Position numbers and translations under genes: made by a program. Below, in pieces: positions 44,668-54,789 of a DNA stretch of 64,000 nt (position 1 is its first letter; each line of letters begins with the position of its first letter). This stretch comes from Eurosta solidaginis (Eukaryota; Arthropoda; Insecta; Diptera; Tephritidae): contig NC_090322.1 in assembly GCF_040869045.1 (NCBI RefSeq), forward strand, positions 176,404,672 through 176,468,671, given 5' to 3'. The notes beneath the pieces are model-generated. The model searched no databases. It was not told the DNA's origin and saw nothing but the letters and a program-made list of their open reading frames with translations.

Positions 44668-44697
44668 TACATATGTACATACATACATAATTTGAAT

Positions 44698-45302
44698 TTT
44701 ATATATATAGACTAGAAGACCCGGCAGCCGTTGTCCTGCCCTAAATTTGGCCTATCTGCATACATTTTAATAAGTTTTTTTCGTCTTGACTCTGCCCTCC
44801 GCCCCCTCTTCACTTTTTCCTAATCCTTTTATTCACTCCTCCCTCCGTCTTTTTCGCTTCATCTATCTCCATCTTCGTCTCATTCTATCTCTTTCTCAAT
44901 CTCCTTCTTCTCTCTTTTCTCTTCTCTCAATTCCTTCTCATTCTTCTGCATCCCTTATTGCCTGTCCCAGAGGGTGGTATGTATTTTATTCCAGTCCCAC
45001 TCCGAGTCTCAGTCCCAGTCCTAGTCCTAATCCAAGTCCCAGTCCGTCTCTGGATAATATATTACTCTGTACCAAAGCACTCATCAACAGCTTTCATTTG
45101 ATATCCATATTGTATAAACACTGTCTAGGCATTCACTGGCCCACGTTTTGGCCTATATCTCGAGACCCTGTATCTGTAGTAACCACCGCGTGAGGTTTAC
45201 GCAACTTGTGTGAAAGTTTGAACAAAATCGACCGACGCATCTCTTAAAACACCGGCGACCAACTAACACACATTTTAGCCTTTCTTTTTATATATATAGA
45301 TT
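44698..45302. mobile_element. Unclassified ~600-bp interspersed repeat bounded by TATATATAGA
   Basis: It begins near ACTAGAAGACCCGGCAGCCG and ends near TTTATATATATAGATTTTT, with TATA-rich sequence on both sides. The middle is C/T-rich, with an imperfect (CCCAGT)n tract at about 44995-45055. No coding capacity that I trust. Probably a non-autonomous transposon; the class is unclear. Confidence 0.4.
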
Positions 45303-45628
45303 TTTATTTTTCACACTTCACTATAATATTAAAACGAAATGCAGATTTTCGTTGCTTTTGAAATTCGGCTTAAAATTTGCACATGGAACAACTAAATACT
45401 CTCCTGTATTAAAAAAAAATGTCATAGTACCTCTCGCGCCTCAGAAAAATAATATTGCGACTATAAACTGAGGTATAACCTATCCTATATTTCAAGTTAG
45501 ACCAAACTACACAAGGGGTGCAAAACAAATTCAAAATCGGTTCAGTAGTTTAGGAGTCCATTGGCCTCAAACCTGTGACACGTGTTTTTTATATATTAAG
45601 ATGTATATTTTTAAATGAACTTTATGTA
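45303..45628. other. Short intergenic stretch, probable TE tail
   Basis: Contains AATCGGTTCAGTAGTTTAGG and ...GTGACACGTGTTTTTTATAT, which looks like the 3' end of a non-autonomous repeat. No gene. Confidence 0.35.
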
Positions 45629-46120
45629 GAGTAAAGGGGGGTAATATGGACCACGCGGGTAATATGGTCCACCCAGTTATCTTGAAATTCCGACGTCACA
45701 TCCTCCGTTATTTTCGTTTAATTTCTTTGTCTATTCGCGCTAGTTTCCTCAGTTTGAATTTGTCGTTCAGCAAGTGCGGGTATTCGAGTAAAAGTATTTT
45801 TTGTGAAATAGTGTTTGCTGATAATTATATGTCAGTAAGTGGAATTTGCGTTTTTATTTAAAATTTATTGTGCAACGAACAAATGGACGAATAACATGCG
45901 TTTAATAAATATGTTTTGCTAACTTTAAATGGCTATAGTTTATTAAACATCGTTAGCGTTCGAATTAAACCCAGTTATTTCGACAGCACGTGTTGTGGGT
46001 AATATGGACTACCACTATAGGGGCTAATATGGACTAGTGGTCCATATAACCCGCAGAAAAAATTCTTGCTCTTTTCGCTCTATTATCCTTGAGTTCATTA
46101 AGATTTTATTAATGTAGGAT

Positions 46121-48132
46121 ATGGCTCCTGGAAAGCGTAAAAACTGGAACACCGAGGACATGAAAAAAGCGATTACAGCGGTACGATCTAATACCTGTGG
46201 TTATTTAAAAGCAGCTAAATTGCACAATGTTCCTAAGTCAACTTTAATAAGGCTAGTGTTAAAGGAAGATTCCGAAATCGAAGAAGTCGTAAATACAAAA
46301 CTAGGGCGTAAGCCAGTTTTTCCAGAACATTTTGAAAAGATGCTGGTGGATTACGTTCTGACGATGGAATCGAAATTATTTGGACTAAGCAGAATGGATG
46401 TTAAGTACTTAGCCTATCAACTGGCTGAAAAAAATAATATTATGCACACATTTTCAAAAGAAAATCAGCTTGCGGGTAAAGATTGGCTGCGCGGTTTTTT
46501 AAAGAGGAACCCAAATTTAGCGTTCCGCTCTCCAACGGGAACTTCTTTGGCAAGAGCACGAGGCTTTACAAAAGATAATGTGAATACCTTTTTTGATATT
46601 CTTGAAAAGGAAATGGATAATTTTATTTATTCAGCCAACAATGTTTTTAACGTTGATGAAACAGGTATAAGCGTCGTCCCGTCAAAATTACCCCAAGTAT
46701 TGTCAAGGAAGGGTAAAAGGCAGATTGGAAGCCTAACATCTGCAGAGAGGGGATCTACGATCACAACTATTGTTTGTATGAGTGCAAGTGGAATATTTGT
46801 TCCCCCACTATTTATATTTCCACGCAAGAAGCGCTCAGACTTGTTATTAAAAGGAGCGCCGCCAGGATCAATATACGAATGTCATCCGTCCGGCTGGGTG
46901 CAAACATATATTTTTACAATATGGTTTAAGCACTTCATAACACATGTCAAACCATCAGCTGCTTCACCAATATTGCTCGTCTTAGATGGTCATTCAAGTC
47001 ATACAAGAAATATTGAGATTCTTGATTTGGCTAGAGAAAACCACGTATCTATCGTATCCATCCCTCCTCACTCAAGCCACAAAATACAGCCTCTAGATAA
47101 AACTTTCATGGGGCCTCTTAAAAGATATCTTTCGGAAGAAATACGTGTTTGGATGCGTTCGAATTGCAGAGCTTTGACGCACTTCGATATGGCAGACCTA
47201 TATGGAAAGGCGTATATGCGAGTTCAGAGTGGGGAAATCGCAATCAATGGATTTCGCACCACCGGTATATTTCCCCTGAACAGGCATATATTTCGTGATG
47301 ATGAGTTTTTAGCTGCCGATGAGGAAGAACCACATTCTCCTCCTCGAATTTGTGAAAGCGCTTGCGAAGCACCCGAAGAAATACTGAATAACGAAAGCAC
47401 AGTAGAATCAGAAACCGCGTCTCGGGTAATAACACCGATGGAAATATCTCCGGTTCCTATAAAAAAAACGAAGCGTTCTAATCGTGGCAGACCAGCAGGA
47501 AAGTCGACGTTATTAACGTCTTCTCCGTATAAGAAATCACTACAAATTTCGTTGGAAAAAGCAGCTGAAAGCAAACCTCTAAGAGAAACCAAAAAACGTC
47601 AAGATAGTCATTCTAATAAGCCCAGCACCTCCAAGAAAAATATTAAAAATTTTAATTTTGCAAAAGAAAAGTTCGCAGGTAAGACTGCTTAAGCAAAAAT
47701 TTTGATTAAATTTGTAAAACATTCGTTCTCTATTTTCATTCAAGAATCCAGCACTTCCAAATCAGTTATGAAAACAATGAACTCCGCGAGAGAAAAATGC
47801 CCAGGTAAAGTTATTAAAGTAAAGGTTTTGATTTAGTATTTATAATATCGTCTTCTTCTTATATCTTTTCAGGAAAAAGGAAGAAGACAAATTCATCATC
47901 CTCTTCGGATTTGGATGATAGTTATAGCGTTCGGGACGAATCTGACGAATTTTTAGAATTTGCAAACGCCGCTGAGAAAGAGGATGCGAAATGCCTATAT
48001 TGCTCTACTTTTTATTCGGAAGATCGATCTGGTGAGATATGGGTTCAATGCGTCTCTTGCAACAATTGGAGCCATGAAGAATGTGCTGGTTGTGAACAAG
48101 ATCTATTTATATGCGACATGTGTACACAGTAA
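46121..48132 (+). CDS. pogo/Tigger-like transposase with C-terminal PHD-like finger, 3 predicted exons
   Basis: Predicted join: 46121-47678, 47745-47804, 47873-48132. Donors (CAG/GTAAG, CAG/GTAAA) and acceptors (TTCAAG, TTTTCAG) are canonical, phases agree, and the product is about 625 residues without a stop. The N-terminus has psq/CENP-B-type HTH (about 10-60, LKAAKLHNVPKSTLIRLV) and a second DNA-binding part. The DDE core has FNVDETG (about 173-179), LLVLDGHSSH (about 286-295) and HKIQPLDKTF (third Asp about 326). An AT-hook-like RGRPAGK follows. The last exon adds CLYC...VQCVSCNNWSHEEC...CDMC, a Cys/His pattern of a PHD-type zinc finger. If splicing is not used, the first frame ends at 47692. 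It looks intact and may be functional. Confidence 0.8.
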
Positions 48133-48287
48133 ACACTGCGGCTAATATGAACTACCTGGTCCATATTACCCCCTAATTTTTTTTTTTCGCCTTTCTGGGT
48201 ATTTTTAACTTTTTACATTTTTTTTATATTTTTTGAGTTTCGATTTATGCTATTGCAATAAAAAATAAAAATGAATTGTTTTTTAAA

Positions 48288-48304
48288 GTCAATAAAATTA
48301 TTTT
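48288..48304. repeat. Left 17-bp target duplication of the Penelope block
   Basis: GTCAATAAAATTATTTT occurs here and at 52658-52674, directly flanking the inverted Penelope dimer. Confidence 0.8.
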
Positions 48305-48418
48305 TGGTAATTTTTATAGCCTTATGCGTTTACGTTATGTTAATAATAATGAGCTTAAAGGCCGTGGTTAAATAAAACACAATGTTTAAAATTTCATTGG
48401 TTTTTTAATTTGTCAATA

Positions 48419-48447
48419 TTTCGGCTTCAGTCTGAAGCCATCTTCAG
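48419..48447 (-). ncRNA. Hammerhead-like ribozyme core (minus Penelope copy)
   Basis: The minus strand reads CTGAAGA, a 7-bp stem II (GGCTTCA / TGAAGCC with a GAC loop) and GAAA, the invariant CUGANGA...GAAA core. It sits in the terminal repeat downstream of the ORF, where Penelope elements are known to carry hammerhead ribozymes. I could not confirm the stem I and stem III strands. Confidence 0.6.
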
Positions 48448-48782
48448 GACTGTAAGTAAACACAAATGTATAAAAAGGGGGCATTCATTTCAGATACATG
48501 GTCATTAAAATTTACGTTATGCAACTAGGTATACATATAAACGAAACACAACTTACACTTGTGGTTATTCTTTATCGACTGATCATATGTTCGGAAAACA
48601 AAAGTAAAATAAACATCAAAAATGTATACAATTTTAAAGTACAGTAAGTGTAAACTAAAATATGCACAAACAAATATATAGGGATACAAACAATAGATCA
48701 ACGAATATGTCGTCATCCAACATTATGATTTGTTGATCCCAAGTATGCTGCTAGCGGAATAATTTCTGTACGCTGCTTTCTT

Positions 48783-51128
48783 TCATGTGCGCCGTGAGAC
48801 TTGCATTTTGTGTTGTTGTTTAAGCAATAAATTGCGATATGCATATGCGCATTGGTCTGTGTCACTTTTAAAATCAATTCTCTTATCATTAGGCGTGTTC
48901 ATAATGTGGAGCATTTCCATGGTGAAGCGCTTATTATATTGTTTCTCTATGTCCAATATAGTAACATTCTGGAAATCGGGATAGTGGCCCGTATCCTTAC
49001 AGTGGGCCGTTAAGGCCGTTTTATTTTCCGAAGCGTTGTTTCTAAGTTTAATATTGGACTTATGGCCGGAAATCCTTGTCTTTAATTTTAATTTTGTTGT
49101 CCCCACATATACCTTCTCGCATAAGTGAGACCCGTCACCGTTGCATGGGATTCTGTATATTAGGTTGGATTTCTCATCCTTTGGAATTCTGTCCTTTGTA
49201 TTACTGTAAATTTGTTTCAATGTATTGTTGTATGTGAACGCTATTTTGACCTTTTCTTTGTCATATAAATCCGATCTCTTGATCCTCTCTGCTATTCTTG
49301 GGACATAGGTTATCGCTTTGTATATTTTGTTATTTGCTTCTTCAGGTTTACGTTCATTACGTGCTCTGGTATAGAAATTTCGGACCAGTTTATTAACCAA
49401 GCTACTTGGAAACTCATTATCCTCTAGAGTTTTTTTGATGATCGTGATATTCTTCTTGTGGTACATTCTGTCGCTTATTGTAAGTACCCGTCTTATGAAG
49501 CTTTTGGCGGTATTTATTATTGTACTTTTTTCGTGTTTTGAATAATAGTTAATTAGTCTTCCCGAAGCTGTGGGTTTTCTGTACCAGTCAATATATAATT
49601 TGTTGTTTCTCCTATTGATTAACGTGTCCAAGTACGGTAGTTGACCATCGTTCTCAACCTCTATTGTAAACTTAATGTTTCTGCTGTAGCTGTTGAGTTC
49701 AGTGAGAATGTTTCCAATTTGTTCAGTTTTTACAATGGCAAATAAGTCATCTACATACTTTGTAAGTAGGCGTGGTTTGCTAGTAGTTTCATTTTCGAAT
49801 CTTGTTAGCAGCTCCTCCATGACAATGTCAGCTATGACTGGGGAGGCTGGTGAGCCCATGGGCATTCCTGTACGTTGTTCGTATATTTTTTCATTGTATT
49901 TAAAATATCGATTCTCTTTTATGCAAAATTTCACCATTGTGATAAATAGTTCCCTTGTTAATGATGTATATTCTTTTATGTTTTCCCACTTTGCGGATAT
50001 GATTTCAATGGCTAAATCAACCGGAATGCTTGGGAACAAGGAGACTACGTCCAAGGAAACAAGGCTTTCATCATCATAAATATATGTGCCATTGACCTTA
50101 CTTTTAAATTCTGTTGAGTCATCGACATTATATTTAGAAGAACAAGTGATATTTTTGAGTATTCTCACGACATATTTACAGAGGTTGTATGACGGGGAGT
50201 CGATAGATGAACAAATAGGTCGGAGTGGTATACCTTCTTTATGAATTTTTGGTAATCCATAGATTCTGGGAGTAATAGCATTTTTACACAGTAGCTTGTT
50301 CTTTTCTTGGATATCTATGGCACCGCTGTTGAACATCCTTTGAACAATCTCATTGTTTTTGTCTTGTAGCTTGTTCGTCGGATCGCGTTTTAAAACTCTG
50401 TAGGTAGAGATGTCGTTCACCAGTGTCTGAATCTTTGTATCGTATTCGTTTTTGTCTATCACCACTGTAGCGTTGCCCTTGTCGGCATTGAGTACAAGTA
50501 ATTGTTTGTTGTGTTTGAGGAACCGTTTTGTCTCTTCCAGTATTTTGCGTGTGAATTTGTCTCGTGTGGAAATCGTATTGTTTTTTAGATGGTCGTGTAT
50601 CAGTGTCGTGAAGTTGTTTCTTGCCACTTCTTGTGATTCCTTATCTTTCGCCGTTTGTATAATGTTTTCCCCGTCTGCTATAAACTTAAATAGAGGAAAT
50701 CTCTTGTTTTCGGTCGAGAGGGCATATTTCGGGCCCAGCGATAACAGCCATTGTATATCATGTGGTATTTCAGTTTGTGTGGTATTTCGGAACCATTGTG
50801 GTACCACCCTAATATTGAGTTTTTCCTTCTCTTGTTGTCTTAGTTTTTCGTACTTTTTTGTTTGTCTCTGTTTAATCTTGCTTGTGAGGTTGTCCAACAG
50901 TATATTTTCACTTTCGTAGAATTTGGTTGAATGGTGAGAATTAAGAGTGTGATCGATTTCTGTTCTCAGTCTATTTGCCTCCCTTCTGTTTTGTCTTAGG
51001 AGGTCATGTTTGATACATATTATCATATTTAAAAGCTTCGCCTGCACTTGATTAATGAATGTGACAACTTTGTTTGTGTACTTACGTGGAATTCTGCAAT
51101 TATTGGTGTTGTTTTTTATGATGTACAT
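48783..51128 (-). CDS. Penelope-like RT with GIY-YIG endonuclease, 781 residues
   Basis: Single long frame. A basic N-terminal region is followed by RT motifs: ITPRIYGLPKIHKEGIPLRP, SLDVVSLFPSI (near residue 363), TGMPMGSPASPVIADIVMEE and LLTKYVDDLFAIV (near 457, catalytic YVDD). After the thumb comes a C-terminal GIY-YIG-type nuclease with KVYVGTTKLKLKTRISGHK (near 673), HCKDTGH and a later Glu (RFTMEMLHI). This RT plus GIY-YIG order is diagnostic of EN+ Penelope elements, and the length is in the normal range. The frame is complete; the usual 5' part is cut at the dimer junction near 51150. It would perform target-primed reverse transcription. Confidence 0.9.
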   Translation of the reverse strand: MYIIKNNTNNCRIPRKYTNKVVTFINQVQAKLLNMIICIKHDLLRQNRREANRLRTEIDHTLNSHHSTKFYESENILLDNLTSKIKQRQTKKYEKLRQQEKEKLNIRVVPQWFRNTTQTEIPHDIQWLLSLGPKYALSTENKRFPLFKFIADGENIIQTAKDKESQEVARNNFTTLIHDHLKNNTISTRDKFTRKILEETKRFLKHNKQLLVLNADKGNATVVIDKNEYDTKIQTLVNDISTYRVLKRDPTNKLQDKNNEIVQRMFNSGAIDIQEKNKLLCKNAITPRIYGLPKIHKEGIPLRPICSSIDSPSYNLCKYVVRILKNITCSSKYNVDDSTEFKSKVNGTYIYDDESLVSLDVVSLFPSIPVDLAIEIISAKWENIKEYTSLTRELFITMVKFCIKENRYFKYNEKIYEQRTGMPMGSPASPVIADIVMEELLTRFENETTSKPRLLTKYVDDLFAIVKTEQIGNILTELNSYSRNIKFTIEVENDGQLPYLDTLINRRNNKLYIDWYRKPTASGRLINYYSKHEKSTIINTAKSFIRRVLTISDRMYHKKNITIIKKTLEDNEFPSSLVNKLVRNFYTRARNERKPEEANNKIYKAITYVPRIAERIKRSDLYDKEKVKIAFTYNNTLKQIYSNTKDRIPKDEKSNLIYRIPCNGDGSHLCEKVYVGTTKLKLKTRISGHKSNIKLRNNASENKTALTAHCKDTGHYPDFQNVTILDIEKQYNKRFTMEMLHIMNTPNDKRIDFKSDTDQCAYAYRNLLLKQQHKMQVSRRT

Positions 51129-51138
51129 AATATCTTTT

Positions 51139-52208
51139 GTTGCATCTCCCCAGTCATAGCTGACATTGTCATGGAGGAGCTGCTAACAAGATTCGAAAAT
51201 GAAACTACTAGCAAACCACGCCTACTTACAAAGTATGTAGATGACTTATTTGCCATTGTAAAAACTGAACAAATTGGAAACATTCTCACTGAACTCAACA
51301 GCTACAGCAGAAACATTAAGTTTACAATAGAGGTTGAGAAAGATGGTCAACTACCGTACTTGGACACGTTAATCAATAGGAGAAACAACAAATTATATAT
51401 TGACTGGTACAGAAAACCCACAGCTTCGGGAAGACTAATTAACTATTATTCAAAACACGAAAAAAGTACAATAATAAATACCGCCAAAAGCTTCATAAGA
51501 CGGGTACTTACAATAAGCGACAGAATGTACCACAAGAAGAATATCACGATCATCAAAAAAACTCTAGAGGATAATGAGTTTCCAAGTAGCTTGGTTAATA
51601 AACTGGTCCGAAATTTCTATACCAGAGCACGTAATGAACGTAAACCTGAAGAAGCAAATAACAAAATATACAAAGCGATAACCTATGTCCCAAGAATAGC
51701 AGAGAGGATCAAGAGATCGGATTTATATGACAAAGAAAAGGTCAAAATAGCGTTCACATACAACAATACATTGAAACAAATTTACAGTAATACAAAGGAC
51801 AGAATTCCAAAGGATGAGAAATCCAACCTAATATACAGAATCCCATGCAACGGTGACGGGTCTCACTTATGCGAGAAGGTATATGTGGGGACAACAAAAT
51901 TAAAATTAAAGACAAGGATTTCCGGCCATAAGTCCAATATTAAACTTAGAAACAACGCTTCGGAAAATAAAACGGCCTTAACGGCCCACTGTAAGGATAC
52001 GGGCCACTATCCCGATTTCCAGAATGTTACTATATTGGACATAGAGAAACAATATAATAAGCGCTTCACCATGGAAATGCTCCACATTATGAACACGCCT
52101 AATGATAAGAGAATTAATTTTAAAAGTGACACAGACCAATGCGCATATGCATATCGCAATTTATTGCTTAAACAACAACACAAAATGCAAGTCTCACGGC
52201 GCACATGA
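51139..52208 (+). pseudogene. 5'-truncated second Penelope copy (RT C-terminal part and GIY-YIG)
   Basis: The frame listed from 51048 has about 35 leading residues that are antisense to the other copy's start region. True Penelope coding begins near 51152 with SPVIADIVMEELLTRF, just upstream of YVDD. The rest matches the minus copy to the end. It lacks RT motifs upstream of the catalytic loop, so it is inactive. Confidence 0.85.
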
Positions 52209-52543
52209 AAGAAAGCAGCGTACAGAAATTATTCCGCTAGCAGCATACTTGGGATCAACAAATCATAATGTTGGATGACGACATATTCGTTGATCTATTG
52301 TTTGTATCCCTATATATTTGTTTGTGCATATTTTAGTTTACACTTACTGTACTTTAAAATTGTATACATTTTTGATGTTTATTTTACTTTTGTTTTCCGA
52401 ACATATGATCAGTCGATAAAGAATAACCACAAGTGTAAGTTGTGTTTCGTTTATATGTATACCTAGTTGCATAACGTAAATTTTAATGACCATGTATCTG
52501 AAATGAATGCCCCCTTTTTATACATTTGTGTTTACTTACAGTC

Positions 52544-52573
52544 CTGAAGATGGCTTCAGACTGAAGCCGAAAT
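52544..52573 (+). ncRNA. Hammerhead-like ribozyme core (plus Penelope copy)
   Basis: CTGAAGA (52544-52550), then GGCTTCA-GAC-TGAAGCC and GAAA. Mirror of 48419-48447, same caveat on stems I and III. Confidence 0.6.
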
Positions 52574-52751
52574 ATTGACAAATTAAAAAACCAATGAAAT
52601 TTTAAACATTGTGTTTTATTTAACCACGGCCTTTAAGCTCATTATTATTAACATAACGTCAATAAAATTATTTTCATTGTATTATCTCATGTATTTGGTG
52701 AATTGTTTACCAAGAAAATTTTGGTGGTCCATATTTGCCTACTTTACTCTA

Positions 52752-52958
52752 ATTATTACTTTTGTTGTAGTATACACGATTGCATTGTACTAATGCGTTG
52801 CCAATGAAATATGAAATAAATAAAAAATCTTTCCTTATCGGATTGCTTCCCGTTTCTATTAATTTTTATCGCAAAACTAGTATTGACAATAACACATGCA
52901 TACTATGAGCTTCCATACTATGGCTTCCATGCTTCAAACTACACCTTCCCATAGACAG
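52752..52958 (+). mobile_element. Right end of the element that splits the HTH gene (hAT-like?)
   Basis: Ends ...CACCTTCCCATAGACAG directly before the second GAATTAGCA (52959-52967). Part of the terminal sequence is complementary to the left end at 27321 (CACCTTCCC and CCATG), but the match is incomplete. The first ~60 residues of the open frame at 52896 are encoded by this transposon end and are not native to the regulator. Confidence 0.4.
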
Positions 52959-53695
52959 GAATTAGCAGAAGCATTATCAACAACTGCTAGAGATCTAGCT
53001 TGCGGACAAGAAGTATCAAATGAGAAAAGGTATGAGAAAGAAGAGATAGTAAATCTAGTAAGAAGACATAAAGAGATCAAGGACCAAGAATTACTTGAAA
53101 CGTTTTATTTATTAACTAAATTCATCCGTATTAGTGAGGAAGAAAGTGGAAAGGCTGTAAAAGTAGAGGTGGCAAAGGGTTTAGTTAAGGAAGGAGTTTC
53201 TGCTCATGTTATCTCTCAAACGACCAGTTTATCTATTGATGAATATGATAATGATGAGAAGAAAATTTCCATTCCGTATAAAGAATAAAAGAATGGAGGT
53301 TGAGAAGAGGATACACTCAGGAAGATTTAGCAAATAAAGTGGGCATAATAAATCAAAAAATATATGAATATGAACAAGCACGAGCTGCTGTTTCACTTGA
53401 AATGTTAGATGAAATAGCAAAGGTACTATTAATTAATATTACAGAAACAAGGGAAAATGAGAATAGTGAAGCAGAGCTATCAAAATTAATAGAAGAATAC
53501 AAAAGATTAAAAGCCACGAACTACACGATGTATTAATAAAATCTCTGTTTGAAAGCATACAAATTTGCAAAGAGAAAGTGGAGACAGTAGACAGGATAAA
53601 AATTGCAAAGAATTTAGTTAGGAACGGAATTTCTATTAATATTATTTTAAAAATTGTAGCTTCACTACATGTAAGTTTTGATTAATATTGTAATT
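52959..53695 (+). pseudogene. XRE-family two-domain HTH regulator, right part (rest of split gene)
   Basis: From GAATTAGCA the frame gives ELAEALSTTARDLACGQEV, then a module (KDQELLETFYLLTKFIRISE, ...VAKGLVKEGVSAHVISQTT). After a frameshift near 53285 comes a second HTH (IKEWRLRRGYTQEDLANKVG, IYEYEQARAAVSLEMLDEIA). After another near 53520 there is a second copy of the module (ESIQICKEKVETVDRIKIAK, NLVRNGISINIIL), ending at TAA about 53695. The order HTH-module-HTH-module is typical of Wolbachia/WO regulators, and the missing first HTH lies at 27136-27320. Two frameshifts make it inactive. Confidence 0.75.
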
Positions 53696-53730
53696 GTATA
53701 ATCTTTTAATTTTTATATTGTTCACTTAAC

Positions 53731-53984
53731 ATATCGCTCATTTACTTCAACAGTGTCATAACTCAAAAAACACAATTTTTCAGGAGAGCCATACAAAGAT
53801 TTTAACTGCCATATGTTGCGCATATAAAGGCACATTTTCATTTTTATAGCACGTGGTAAATATTTAACTGACCACAAAGATTTTTTTATACAACATAGAT
53901 CATGATATTGGGTACGTTTATATGTTATTAACTCAAAAGTCGTGTTTTTTGAGTTATGACACTATTGAAGTAAATGAGCGATAT
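53731..53984. mobile_element. 254-bp MITE with 43-bp terminal inverted repeats
   Basis: ATATCGCTCATTTACTTCAA begins the left end (53731-53773), and its near-exact complement ends at 53984 (one mismatch: CAACAGTG versus CAATAGTG). No coding capacity. The high TIR identity suggests a fairly recent or young element. Confidence 0.8.
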
Positions 53985-54789
53985 ATTATTCATAGTATGC
54001 AAAAAAATTTTAAGTTTTGTAATTAGTTTGTAAGTGCACTCTCGTCATGTATGACTATAAATAAAAAAAAATAATAATTTGTATGGTAGAATCCCATTGT
54101 TTATGTGCATCCGTCTTTATACCGCCGCCAAATCGCATTTAAAGGCATAGTTAAGTGACAAAGCGAAACAACGTGGCAAAAGCGTTTAAGGCGTACACAA
54201 GATAACGATGAAACTTGGTAACACAATAGCTGTTTTTTTTTTACATCTATAAACGTTTACGCTTAAACTTTATATGGACTGCTAAGCGTCAAACTTTAAA
54301 TACACCTCTGAAATTGCTGCGCATAAAATTAGTACTACTAAATTTCAATACGCATTATACTCAGATGTAACTGAAATATGTGTTTATGTTTCACCTCTAC
54401 ACTAATTCTATGTATCACCCCTTAAAATGGTGCGTGTCCACAATTCATCGCAACTGATTCAGCTATATGTTATACACTATGGCCCTCAGAGGGTTGTGTC
54501 TCCGCTTTTCGGTACACTCTGTGCTGTAGCTAGTTGTTTAATCACTGCCGCTAGATGGGTATCCTAAGCATTATCTAAGAGATGATAAGCGTTTTTTTTA
54601 CGCGCAAACGTAAACGTATACGCGTGTAAAAAAACACGGATAATGTTCAGACTGAGCCCGCCATCCTTATTTTCCCCCTCTTTTTTTATTCGAACTCGAA
54701 TTACTAAATTCATACCTAAATTTGAGAGCGAATAATCTTAGTTCTGAACACAGACGTGGGTCAAGCCAAACTCGATAAGTCCTCGAATT
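53985..54789. other. Intergenic, no gene seen
   Basis: Several AAACGTTTACGC-like and (T)n-ACGCG motifs recur around 54240-54630, but I could not define an element. Confidence 0.4.

Larger units (their letters stand above)
48305..52657. mobile_element. Penelope-like element, head-to-head inverted dimer
   Basis: The minus copy (about 51150-48330) is near full length. The plus copy (about 51152-52657) is 5'-truncated and starts inside RT. Both outer ends carry the same terminal sequence in inverted orientation (about 48332-48520 and 52480-52659), and the whole block is flanked by a 17-bp duplication. The copies differ by only a few substitutions (for example EVENDGQL versus EVEKDGQL, RIDFK versus RINFK). 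Inverted and partial tandem arrangements are characteristic of Penelope elements. Confidence 0.85.
45629..52749 (+). mobile_element. pogo/Tigger-like DNA transposon hosting a Penelope dimer
   Basis: The left end starts GAGTAAAGGGGGGTAATATG (45629) and the right end is the complement of GAGTAAAGTAGGCAAATATG (52749). TA lies outside both (45627-45628 and 52750-52751), as expected for a Tc1/mariner-superfamily element. The motif TAATATGGAC(Y) recurs near both ends (45641, 45656, about 45999, 46023, and complement near 48160), suggesting subterminal transposase-binding sites. It carries a DDE transposase gene at 46121-48132. A Penelope pair sits at 48305-52657, so the original element was about 2.75 kb. 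Confidence 0.85.

Noticed and set aside
51048..51151. N-terminus of the plus-strand Penelope frame
   Set aside because: These ~35 codons are antisense to the start of the minus-strand copy; true coding starts after the dimer junction near 51152.
52896..52958. N-terminus of the open frame before the second HTH part
   Set aside because: Encoded by the transposon end; the regulator resumes only at the duplicated GAATTAGCA.
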